DNA of 64,000 nt, taken from Halobellus captivus (GTDB taxonomy: Archaea; Halobacteriota; Halobacteria; Halobacteriales; Haloferacaceae). The stretch is from assembly GCF_003697845.1 (NCBI RefSeq), contig NZ_RDQE01000003.1:149174-213173 (forward strand). The letters run 5' to 3'. The notes below the pieces were generated by a model that was not told where the DNA came from, made no database searches, and saw only the letters and a list, made by a program, of their open reading frames with translations. The number at the start of each line of letters is the position of its first letter. The first letter of the stretch is position 1. The translations under genes and the position numbers were made by a program. Below, in pieces: positions 9,031-15,965 of this stretch.

Positions 9031-9855
9031 ATGGTAACATATGACTTCAGCGGCAAGGTGGCGTTCGTCACCGGCGCCGCACACGGGCAGGGGAGATCGC
9101 ACGCACAGCACTACGCGAGACACGGCGCCGACGTCGTCGTCACTGACGTCTCCGGGGATGTCGAATCCGTCCCCTACGATCTCGGAACGGAGGACGAACT
9201 CAACGAGACCGCCAGCATGGTCGAGGACGAGGGCCAGGAGGCACTCGCGATCGGGATGGACGTTCGCAAGGAGGACGAAGTCAAATCGGCCGTCGAGGAG
9301 GCGGTCGATCACTTCGGCCGGATCGATATCCTCGCCAACAACGCTGGGATCGTCACCATCTCGGACATGACCGAGATGGACGAGGCGATGTGGGACGAGA
9401 TGATCGACACGAACCTCAAGGGCGTGTGGCTCTGCGCGAAACACGTCGGCCAGCACTTCATCGAGCGGGGTGGTGGCGGGAAGATCGTCTCTACCTCATC
9501 GACAAACGGGCTCATCGGTTCACCGGGGAACGGTCACTACGTCGCAGCGAAGCACGGCGTCATCGGCTTGACGAAGACGCTAGCGCTCGAGCTGGCCGAG
9601 TACGACGTCAACGTCAACGCCGTCTGTCCGACTGTCGTAAACACGCCGATGATCACTGGAATGGCAGAGGCCTACGGCGAGGAAGTCCTCGCGGATATCG
9701 GAGAGCTCACGGGTCCGATGAACGTCTTCCAGCCCGAAGATCCGGGTATCGAGTCGTCCGACATCAGCGAGGCATTCCTGTGGCTCTCCAGCGACGCCGC
9801 ACGCTATGTGACTGGGATCGCACTCCCGATAGACGCGGGCACCTCCGCGAAGTAA
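9031..9855 (+). CDS. Short-chain dehydrogenase 4 of the tandem array (mycofactocin-dependent SDR type)
   Basis: A 274-residue paralogue starting 22 bp after SDR3. All SDR landmarks are present: TGAAHGQG, NNAG, DTNLKG and the STNGLIGSPGNGHYVAAKHG catalytic region, with PTVVNTPMI in the substrate loop. The insertion VPYDLGTEDELNET after the second strand is the subfamily mark. It shares an exact 108-bp block with SDR3 at its 5' end, then diverges. The conserved RSHAQHYARHGADVVVTDV stretch is the same as in SDR3. Confidence 0.88.
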   Translation: MVTYDFSGKVAFVTGAAHGQGRSHAQHYARHGADVVVTDVSGDVESVPYDLGTEDELNETASMVEDEGQEALAIGMDVRKEDEVKSAVEEAVDHFGRIDILANNAGIVTISDMTEMDEAMWDEMIDTNLKGVWLCAKHVGQHFIERGGGGKIVSTSSTNGLIGSPGNGHYVAAKHGVIGLTKTLALELAEYDVNVNAVCPTVVNTPMITGMAEAYGEEVLADIGELTGPMNVFQPEDPGIESSDISEAFLWLSSDAARYVTGIALPIDAGTSAK

Positions 9856-9861
9856 TCGACG

Positions 9862-10683
9862 ATGGTAAGCTACGACTTCAGCGGCAAGGTGGCGTTCGTC
9901 ACCGGTGCCGCACATGGACAGGGTGAATCGCACGCACAGCACTACGCGAGACACGGCGCCGACGTCGTCGTCACCGATATCGGTCACAACGTCGATTCAG
10001 TCCCGTACGACCTCGGGACGTCCGACGAACTGGAGGAGACCGCGGGTTTGGTCGAGGACGAGGGCCAAGAGGCCCTGACCATCGAGATGGACGTCCGTAG
10101 CGAAGACGAGGTAGCGTCCGCCGTCGACGAAGCCATCGACCACTTCGGACAAGTCGATATCCTCGCCAACAACGCCGGGATTGGGTCGATGTCGGACGCG
10201 GTCGAAATGGACGAGGCGATGTGGGACGAGATGATCGACACGAACCTCAAGGGCGTGTGGCTCTGCGCGAAACACGTCGGTCAGCACTTCATCGACCGTG
10301 GCGACGGCGGAAAGATCGTCTCGACTGCTTCGACTGCAGGAGCGATCGGAATCCCTTCACAGGGGCACTACGTCGCCGCGAAACACGGCGTCGTCGGCTT
10401 GACGAAGACGCTAGCGCTCGAACTCGCGGAGTACGACGTCAACGTCAACTGTATCGGGCCGACGGGCATCGATACGCCGATGATTTCCGGATTCAACGAA
10501 GCATACGGTGAAGAGGCACTCGGTGAGATGGCGGAATTAACCGGCCCATGGAACGTGTTCGGCGACGGCGGGATGCTCGATTCGAAAGACATCAGTGAAG
10601 CGTACATGTGGCTCTCCAGCGACGCCGCACGCTACGTCACCGGCATCTATCTGCCAGTTGATGCCGGCTTCCTCGCGAAGTAG
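9862..10683 (+). CDS. Short-chain dehydrogenase 5 of the tandem array (mycofactocin-dependent SDR type)
   Basis: A 273-residue paralogue starting only 6 bp after SDR4. Motifs are complete: TGAAHGQG, NNAG, DTNLKG, STAGAIGIPSQGHYVAAKHG and PTGIDTPMI. Its 5' end is a mosaic: the bases around codons 17-24 resemble SDR2 (GQGESHA) while those just after match SDR3 and SDR4 (QHYARHGADVVVTD). The ending YVTGIYLPVDAGFLAK is normal. It closes the uninterrupted five-gene run and is followed by a convergent small membrane protein gene. Confidence 0.88.
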   Translation: MVSYDFSGKVAFVTGAAHGQGESHAQHYARHGADVVVTDIGHNVDSVPYDLGTSDELEETAGLVEDEGQEALTIEMDVRSEDEVASAVDEAIDHFGQVDILANNAGIGSMSDAVEMDEAMWDEMIDTNLKGVWLCAKHVGQHFIDRGDGGKIVSTASTAGAIGIPSQGHYVAAKHGVVGLTKTLALELAEYDVNVNCIGPTGIDTPMISGFNEAYGEEALGEMAELTGPWNVFGDGGMLDSKDISEAYMWLSSDAARYVTGIYLPVDAGFLAK

Positions 10684-10708
10684 CGGCCTCCGTTTTCACT
10701 TTTCCAGC

Positions 10709-10996
10709 TCAGTCCTCCCCACCCCAGTACGACGCCAGTCCCACCGCCATCGCCGTCCCGGCGACGAACGCGATCGCCAGTGTGGCCGGCTCTACGGCAT
10801 CACGGTACACCCACGCCAGCGAGCCGGCGACGAGGACGTTCACGCTTCCCCACACCGCGTTCGCTACCGCGCTCGACTCCGGACCCATCGGCGTCATGTG
10901 GCGCTCGCCGGTGATCCCCTTGACGAAGTGTGGAACCGCGTTCGCGCCGAACAGGCCGATCACGGCGTACACGACGAGTTCGACAACTGTTGGCAT
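10709..10996 (-). CDS. Small integral membrane protein, function unknown
   Basis: A 95-residue protein with three predicted membrane segments: about 3-23 (ELVVYAVIGLFGANAVPHF), about 46-64 (AVWGSVNVLVAGSLAWVY) and about 70-90 (ATLAIAFVAGTAMAVGLAS). A short polar loop with HFVKGITGERHMTPMG follows the first segment. Codon use and hydrophobicity support a real gene. It lies between SDR5 and SDR6 on the opposite strand. I do not recognise a characterised family; the loop composition is reminiscent of small haloarchaeal membrane proteins of unknown role. Confidence 0.7.
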   Translation of the reverse strand: MPTVVELVVYAVIGLFGANAVPHFVKGITGERHMTPMGPESSAVANAVWGSVNVLVAGSLAWVYRDAVEPATLAIAFVAGTAMAVGLASYWGGED

Positions 10997-11081
10997 ACGT
11001 ATCCCTGCGGGTCGCGTCGTAATAGTCCTAAGGCCGACACCACCGCAAGCTAATTCGGCTCGCAGCGCGAACGACCCGACC

Positions 11082-11900
11082 GTGCCTCGCTACGAGTTCG
11101 ACGGACAGGTCGCGTTCGTCACCGGCGCCGGCCGCGGACAGGGGCGCTCCCACGCCCAGCACTACGCGAAACACGGCGCCGACGTGGTCGTACTCGGCGA
11201 GAGCCGCGGTATCGAAACCAGCCCGTATCCGCTCGCGTCGGCGGCCGAGCTCGAGGAGACGGCCAGGCTCGTCGAAGACGAGGAGCAGGAGGCGCTCGTC
11301 GTCCGTGCGGACGTTCGCGACGGGGATCGCGTCGAAGCTGCGGTCTCGACTGCGCTCGACGCGTTCGGACGGATCGACATCCTCGCCAACAACGCCGGGA
11401 TCTGGAACGTCACCGACCTCGTCGAGATGGACGAGCAGCGCTGGGACGAGCTGGTGGACTCGGACCTCAAGGGCGCGTGGCTCTGTGCGAAACACGTCGG
11501 CCAGCACTTCATCGAGCGCGGCGACGGCGGCAAGATCGTCTCGACCGCGTCGACGGCCGGTCTCGTCGGCGCGAAACGATCGGGTCACTACGCGGCCGCC
11601 AAACACGGCGTCGTCGGCCTGACGAAGGCGCTCGCGCTCGAACTGGCGCCCCACGACGTGAACGTCAACGCGGTCGCCCCGACCGGCGTCGCGACGCCGA
11701 TGATCGACGGCATCCTCGAGACCGTTGGCGAGGAAGCGCTCTCGTCGGTGTCCGACGCCAGCGGATCGATGAACGTGCTCGACGAACAACTGATCGAGCC
11801 ACGCGACGTGAGCGAGGCGTACATGTGGCTCTCCAGCGACGCCGCACGCTACGTCACCGGCGTGACTCTCCCCGTCGACGCGGGCATGCTTGCAAAGTAA
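11082..11900 (+). CDS. Short-chain dehydrogenase 6 (mycofactocin-dependent SDR type), separated from the array
   Basis: A 272-residue SDR of the same subfamily but the most divergent copy, with GC-richer codons. It has TGAGRGQG, the insertion SPYPLASAAELEET (closest to the bacterial subfamily pattern), NNAG, STAGLVGAKRSGHYAAAKHG and PTGVATPMI. The residue before LKG in the active-site segment is Asp (SDLKG) where the others have Asn, an unusual change at the SDR Asn site. Start is GTG 11082, which aligns with the paralogue N-termini (V-P-R-Y-E-F-D-G-Q-V); frames upstream are not conserved. It is divergent from the small membrane protein gene. Confidence 0.85.
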   Translation: MPRYEFDGQVAFVTGAGRGQGRSHAQHYAKHGADVVVLGESRGIETSPYPLASAAELEETARLVEDEEQEALVVRADVRDGDRVEAAVSTALDAFGRIDILANNAGIWNVTDLVEMDEQRWDELVDSDLKGAWLCAKHVGQHFIERGDGGKIVSTASTAGLVGAKRSGHYAAAKHGVVGLTKALALELAPHDVNVNAVAPTGVATPMIDGILETVGEEALSSVSDASGSMNVLDEQLIEPRDVSEAYMWLSSDAARYVTGVTLPVDAGMLAK

Positions 11901-11902
11901 CC

Positions 11903-12035
11903 ATGAGTCGAACCACTCTCGTCGTCCTCATCACCGGCTTGTTCGCCCGGGATCGGTCGCGCGACTACACGGCGCTTTCTCGACGCCGGCTAGGAGTTCG
12001 TCACCGACCGTGAGGATCACGCCGGTCGTACCCAT
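11903..12035 (+). pseudogene. Remnant N-terminus of a further short-chain dehydrogenase
   Basis: Directly after SDR6, ATG 11903 opens with MSRTTLVVLITG, the first strand and glycine turn of an SDR. Moving to the next frame there continues as ACSPGIGRATTRRFLDAG, then a TAG stop, then EFVTDREDH. Joined, these give the standard SDR opening TG-x-x-x-GIGRAT...FLDAG, broken by one frameshift and one nonsense codon. Nothing SDR-like follows after about 12035. It belongs to a different SDR subfamily (GIGRAT rather than GQGRSHA) from the array. Confidence 0.7.
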
Positions 12036-12114
12036 TCGTATTCATCGGTATTTCGCCGCCAGTAGTCTAAGTCTATGGCCGCCGGTACGCGATCGAATGC
12101 GCTACCGTCCGGGG

Positions 12115-14025
12115 TTACAGCCGACGAGCGAGCAGTTCGCCATCGTAGTATGCCCGGTCGAGTTTTCGGGGGGAAACGGCGTCGCCGATCCGGTAGACGT
12201 CGTCGCGACGCTCGTCGAGTTCGAGGTAGAGCGACTCGTCGGCCTGTCTGCGCCCGGCGACGACGACCGTCTCCGGCTCACGGCTCTCGGTGTCACCGGT
12301 CAGCGTGTTCCGAAGTATGGCCGTCCCGTCCGCGTCGACCGCATCCACCACGCGGTTCCCAGTGAACGCCGCCCCTTGTGCCTGCAGCGCGGCGACGAAC
12401 CCCGGGAGGTTGGGCTGTTCTGTTCGGAACGCGGGGTAGTGGTCGCTGGAGACCATCTCTACCGATGCCCCACGACCGAGGAGTTCCAGTCCGGTCTGGA
12501 CGGTGATCACCCAGCGGTTCTCGTCGAAGAGCAGCACGTCCTCGCCCACCTCGGCCCCCTCGAGCACGTCGAACGCGTTCACGACGTTGCCCTCGAACCG
12601 TTTCGAGGTGTCGGGCCGGGTTGCCCCGGTGGCGACGACGACAGCATCCCACGATGGATCCACGTCGTCAGCGCTCACTGGTGACTCCAGCTCGACGGTC
12701 ACGCCGGTGTCATGGACGGCGGCTTCGAGATCCTCCGCGGCACGTTCGAACGGTGCAAGTGGTCCCTGTGCTGCGAGCCCGAGTTGCCCGCCGAGACTGT
12801 CGCTCGCCTCGCGCAGGGTCACGTCGTGCCCCCGCCGGGCTGCGACGGCGGCGAAACGGAGGCCGGCAGGTCCACCGCCCACGACGAGGACCTCCTGCGG
12901 GAGCGCCGCATCGTCGATGTCCCCGAGTGCCGGGAGTTCGGACTCGCGACCCGTTCTGGGATTCACAACGCACTCGACGTGGCCGCCATGAGCGTGGCCG
13001 TAGACGGCCTCCAGACACTTCTGGTTACACTGGATACAGCGGTTGTAGTGCTCCCCGTCCGTAGCCTTCGCGAGCGTCTCGGCGTCGGCCAGCAACTGGC
13101 GGGTGAAACCTACGAACTCGGCACCTGCGTCGAACAGCGCGTCGGCGTCGTCGACGGTCGTGAACGGTAAGCGACCGATAACAGGCACATCGATCGCATC
13201 GGCAACTGTGGCGATCGGGTCGATCAGATTTGGCGCTTCTGCCGAGACGCCGGCATGGGTCTGGTTGTAGGTCGCGTGGCTTCCCACTGTACATGAGAGG
13301 TAGTCGAATCCCGAGAGAGCGTCGAGTATTTGGGGCACATCGTCGAACTCGTAACCGCCGTATTCTAATTCCGCGAGCGAAAGATGGAGACCGACCGGGC
13401 CGTCGATCCGGTCGTCGACGGCGTCGATCGCTTCGTTCACGAAGCGCGAGCGAGCGACCCAGTCACCGCCGTACTCGTCGTCCCGGGCGTTGTACCGCGG
13501 TGAGAGGAACTGCCGCAGCACCGAAAACGGGCCTGCAGTCAATTCGACGCCGTCGAAGCTAGCGGCGTCGAGGTTCGCTGCGGCGTCGCCGAATCCTGAC
13601 AATACCGCCTCGATGTCGTCACGGGTCATCGTCTTTGGCATCTCGTAGGCGGCATCTGAGGGTGATGCTGAGGGAGCCAGCTGGGGCTGCATCTCCCAGT
13701 CGCCGCGGGACTCCGCCCCCGTGTGGGTGAGTTGACCGATGATTTTGGCGTCGTGTTCGTGAACCGTATCGACGACGCTCCGTAGTGCCGGTATCGCATC
13801 GTCGTCGTATGCATTGACGAACGCTGATCCGCTGGCCGATGGGTGGACAAGCATCTCTGCAGGGCCGACGACGAGCCCCGCTCCACCGGCTGCGCGGGCA
13901 CCAAGATGGGCAGCGAGTGCCTCAGTCGGCCTACTGTCGTCGACGAATCGGGTACGAACCGGTCGGAAAACGCCACGATTCGGCACCGAAAGAGATCCGA
14001 TCGTTGCTGAACCGAAGAGATCCAT
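12115..14025 (-). CDS. NADH:flavin oxidoreductase, TMADH / dienoyl-CoA reductase type, second copy with altered active site
   Basis: A 636-residue relative of the gene at 1159-3096 with the same order: FMN barrel (about 1-320), cysteines 330, 333, 337 and 352 for a 4Fe-4S cluster, and FAD/NAD domain starting VVGGGPAG near 388. The barrel keeps RQFLSPRYNARDDEYGG. The active-site segment reads TAGPFSVLRQF where the first copy has KAGHDGILRQF, so the histidine is lost and chemistry may differ. Start ATG 14025 is set by a TATA box (AGTATAAC, minus strand, 14046-14053) at leaderless distance; an upstream ATG at 14070 would read through that promoter. It is divergent from the IclR-type regulator gene. 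Confidence 0.83.
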   Translation of the reverse strand: MDLFGSATIGSLSVPNRGVFRPVRTRFVDDSRPTEALAAHLGARAAGGAGLVVGPAEMLVHPSASGSAFVNAYDDDAIPALRSVVDTVHEHDAKIIGQLTHTGAESRGDWEMQPQLAPSASPSDAAYEMPKTMTRDDIEAVLSGFGDAAANLDAASFDGVELTAGPFSVLRQFLSPRYNARDDEYGGDWVARSRFVNEAIDAVDDRIDGPVGLHLSLAELEYGGYEFDDVPQILDALSGFDYLSCTVGSHATYNQTHAGVSAEAPNLIDPIATVADAIDVPVIGRLPFTTVDDADALFDAGAEFVGFTRQLLADAETLAKATDGEHYNRCIQCNQKCLEAVYGHAHGGHVECVVNPRTGRESELPALGDIDDAALPQEVLVVGGGPAGLRFAAVAARRGHDVTLREASDSLGGQLGLAAQGPLAPFERAAEDLEAAVHDTGVTVELESPVSADDVDPSWDAVVVATGATRPDTSKRFEGNVVNAFDVLEGAEVGEDVLLFDENRWVITVQTGLELLGRGASVEMVSSDHYPAFRTEQPNLPGFVAALQAQGAAFTGNRVVDAVDADGTAILRNTLTGDTESREPETVVVAGRRQADESLYLELDERRDDVYRIGDAVSPRKLDRAYYDGELLARRL

Positions 14026-14036
14026 GCTAATAGCTA

Positions 14037-14054
14037 TCAAGTAGTTATACTTGA
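14037..14054. promoter_or_regulatory. Perfect 7-bp inverted repeat over the promoter of the second flavin oxidoreductase (candidate operator)
   Basis: TCAAGTA (14037-14043), spacer GTTA, then TACTTGA (14048-14054). Flanking GCTATC on the left and GATAGC on the right extend the symmetry with a 3-nt length difference. It covers the minus-strand TATA box, so a bound protein would block transcription from 14025. The neighbouring IclR-family gene is the obvious candidate regulator. Confidence 0.6.
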
Positions 14055-14303
14055 AGATAGCGGCGTTCACTCATCTCTTCTTCTAGACTGAACAAACATC
14101 TTTAATTCACGATCTATGTTTAGCACAGCTGAACAATAATAAACGATCAACCATGATGAATAGGGTTGTTTTTGCCCCTTGGAGACAAGAATAGAGACTA
14201 AGTCAGAGAATCATCATAACTATAGAAAACCACGGCCTGATACAGTATAAAGAACGATCATTTATTCTGGTAGAACAGTCATCCATTCCAGCTATACAAC
14301 CAG

Positions 14304-14316
14304 TCAATTTATGTTA
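14304..14316 (+). promoter_or_regulatory. TATA-type promoter of the IclR-family regulator gene
   Basis: AATTTATGTTA is centred about 28 bp before ATG 14339, the spacing of a leaderless haloarchaeal transcript. The 313 bp between the two divergent genes (14026-14338) is AT-rich and holds no further gene that I can see. Confidence 0.5.
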
Positions 14317-14338
14317 ATGGATACTCCATCGACACCTC

Positions 14339-15106
14339 ATGGGAACAAATAATAATAAGGAAGTAAGCGCAATCAGCCGGACGATTCGAATCGTCGAAAC
14401 GCTTCATGATCTTCAAATCGCCGGCGTCACCCAGATCGCCAATTCCGCAGAGTTACCAAAAAGTTCGGTATACAATCATCTCAGAACCCTTGAGAACAGA
14501 GGATACGTTATCAAGAATGATGGTGACTACGAACTAGGTCTACGTTTCCTCCCACTTGGTGAGGCTGCTAGACGGCGACTCGACATATATCGGGCTTCGC
14601 GTACTGAGATCGAACAACTTGGCGACGATACGGGAATCAACGCGTACCTATCTGTTGAGGAACGAGGACGGGCAACAGTGATTTTTCGCCACTTGGAGAA
14701 CGAGATTGACCTCGGCTCGATCGGAACGACAGTACCCTTGACTACATCGTCAATGGGAAAGGCAATTCTAGCACAACTTCCGCAAAAACGCATTGACGAG
14801 ATCATCGAACAACATGGGCTTCCCGAGATGACCGAGTCCAGTATCGTTGACAGGGATGGTCTCGACGAAGAGTTGGAACAGATCCGACAACAGGGCTTCG
14901 CTCTCGACAGGGGAGAACACGTCAAGCGACTTAGAGGCGTTGGTGCCCCTGTTTTGGGGCCTGACGGTGGGGTGTGTGGAGCAGTCAGCGTAGCGGGCCC
15001 GGAACGTGAGTTACAAGACGAGTTCTTCAATGAAGAACTTCCGGATACGGTTCTAGACACGACGAATATTATCGAGTTACGATTGATGGAGAATATGTCT
15101 GTGTAA
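14339..15106 (+). CDS. IclR-family transcriptional regulator
   Basis: A 255-residue protein with an N-terminal winged helix-turn-helix (about 15-80, containing GVTQIANSAELPKSSVYNHLRTL in pieces) and a C-terminal IclR effector domain (about 85-250, with VPLTTSSMGKAILAQLP, a near-invariant family stretch, and GVGAPVLGPDGGVCGAVSVAGP). Haloarchaeal IclR-type proteins often act as regulators of the adjacent catabolic genes. Base composition is clearly lower in GC than the flanking enzymes, with many A/T-ending codons, which suggests a separate origin or recent transfer. It most likely senses a substrate or intermediate of the SDR/flavin oxidoreductase pathway; that is inference from position. Confidence 0.9.
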   Translation: MGTNNNKEVSAISRTIRIVETLHDLQIAGVTQIANSAELPKSSVYNHLRTLENRGYVIKNDGDYELGLRFLPLGEAARRRLDIYRASRTEIEQLGDDTGINAYLSVEERGRATVIFRHLENEIDLGSIGTTVPLTTSSMGKAILAQLPQKRIDEIIEQHGLPEMTESSIVDRDGLDEELEQIRQQGFALDRGEHVKRLRGVGAPVLGPDGGVCGAVSVAGPERELQDEFFNEELPDTVLDTTNIIELRLMENMSV

Positions 15107-15320
15107 GACCGGTCGCCTTCAAGTCACGACACCGGAGTTACACGGCCACGGCAATTTCCTAACACGCTGTAATTACCTGAATTCGAGGACTAAGTACCTC
15201 TCAAGTTTGACGCAAACAACGAGACCAGTTCAAAGATCAGCGATTTGAGCGACCGACAGTCTTCCATCCGTGAACGATGAAACGAACGCGAGCACTGACT
15301 AGGGTAGTACTTTTTTTGAA

Positions 15321-15358
15321 TTATATACTGTAGGGATTACACCACTAGTGATGTAATC
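15321..15358 (+). promoter_or_regulatory. TATA-like element followed by a 24-bp near-perfect palindrome
   Basis: TTATATAC (15321-15328) is followed by a palindrome at 15335-15358 with arms GATTACA and TGTAATC around the core CACTAGTG; only the two positions flanking the core break symmetry. The expected transcription start would fall inside the palindrome. It could be an operator, or in RNA a hairpin. What it controls is unclear since only a pseudogene lies downstream. Confidence 0.4.
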
Positions 15359-15429
15359 TCTTGGTTGAGCAACGACCCAAGAGTGAGATCGTCGAGGCTT
15401 GCCGGGCTGAGAACACTTCCTCCGAGGAC

Positions 15430-15651
15430 ACGCAATTTTTCGAGCTACAGACGTTTTTCTCGTCAAGACCTCCTCGACAGACTACCGCGTTCGCCTGTTC
15501 TATTTGATGTTGGCGGTACTCTTGTACAATACCAGGAGCTCACCTACTTCCTGCTGAAAGCGGACGCGACGGTGAGATGGACTACGCATCCGTGTTGACT
15601 GCGGATGAGTGTGTTGAGTTCGTTGCCTCGTCGTTGATTCTACACGACTGA
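15430..15651 (+). pseudogene. Degraded C-terminus of a haloarchaeal DDE transposase
   Basis: Three frames together recover a transposase tail: FLVKTSSTDYRVRLFYLM and LAVLLYNT in one frame (about 15450-15529), ELTYFLLKADA in the next (about 15537-15570), and DGEMDYASVLTADECVEF in the third, ending at a TGA near 15651. This is the tail of IS4-type haloarchaeal transposases as I remember the family. Two frameshifts and loss of the whole N-terminal and DDE core mean it is dead. No terminal repeats were seen around it. Confidence 0.65.
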
Positions 15652-15965
15652 TCGGCTGAACCTTCGCTGAGTCTGCCGTTCCTGAGTGACAACCCTGCTC
15701 AGCAGCGTCAAAATCAACGCAATTTCGCACGTTCACCTGATAAATACGACCAAGAGAGCCCTAAATCGGTACCTGATCGGTGAGAAGGACCACGAATTGA
15801 AGCCAACTTAATCCAAACTGGCTTATCCTCCGAAACTGTGGGGGTGCGGAGAGAGATAATTGATATAGCGGAATATCGTTTATTTGATCGATGCGAAACG
15901 ACGTTCGACGGCTGATCGCCGCTGGAACGAGGAAGTGCGGGTGTGGACGGATCTCGTTACCGACG

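Larger units (their letters stand above)
15107..15965. other. Gene-poor AT-rich stretch with a palindrome and a transposase remnant
   Basis: No intact gene was recognised in these 859 bp. Recognisable content is a 24-bp near-palindrome (15335-15358) and a degraded transposase C-terminus (about 15430-15651). The 15107-15300 and 15660-15965 portions show stop codons in all frames and no similarity I can name. The stretch separates the redox island from the integrase. Confidence 0.6.
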
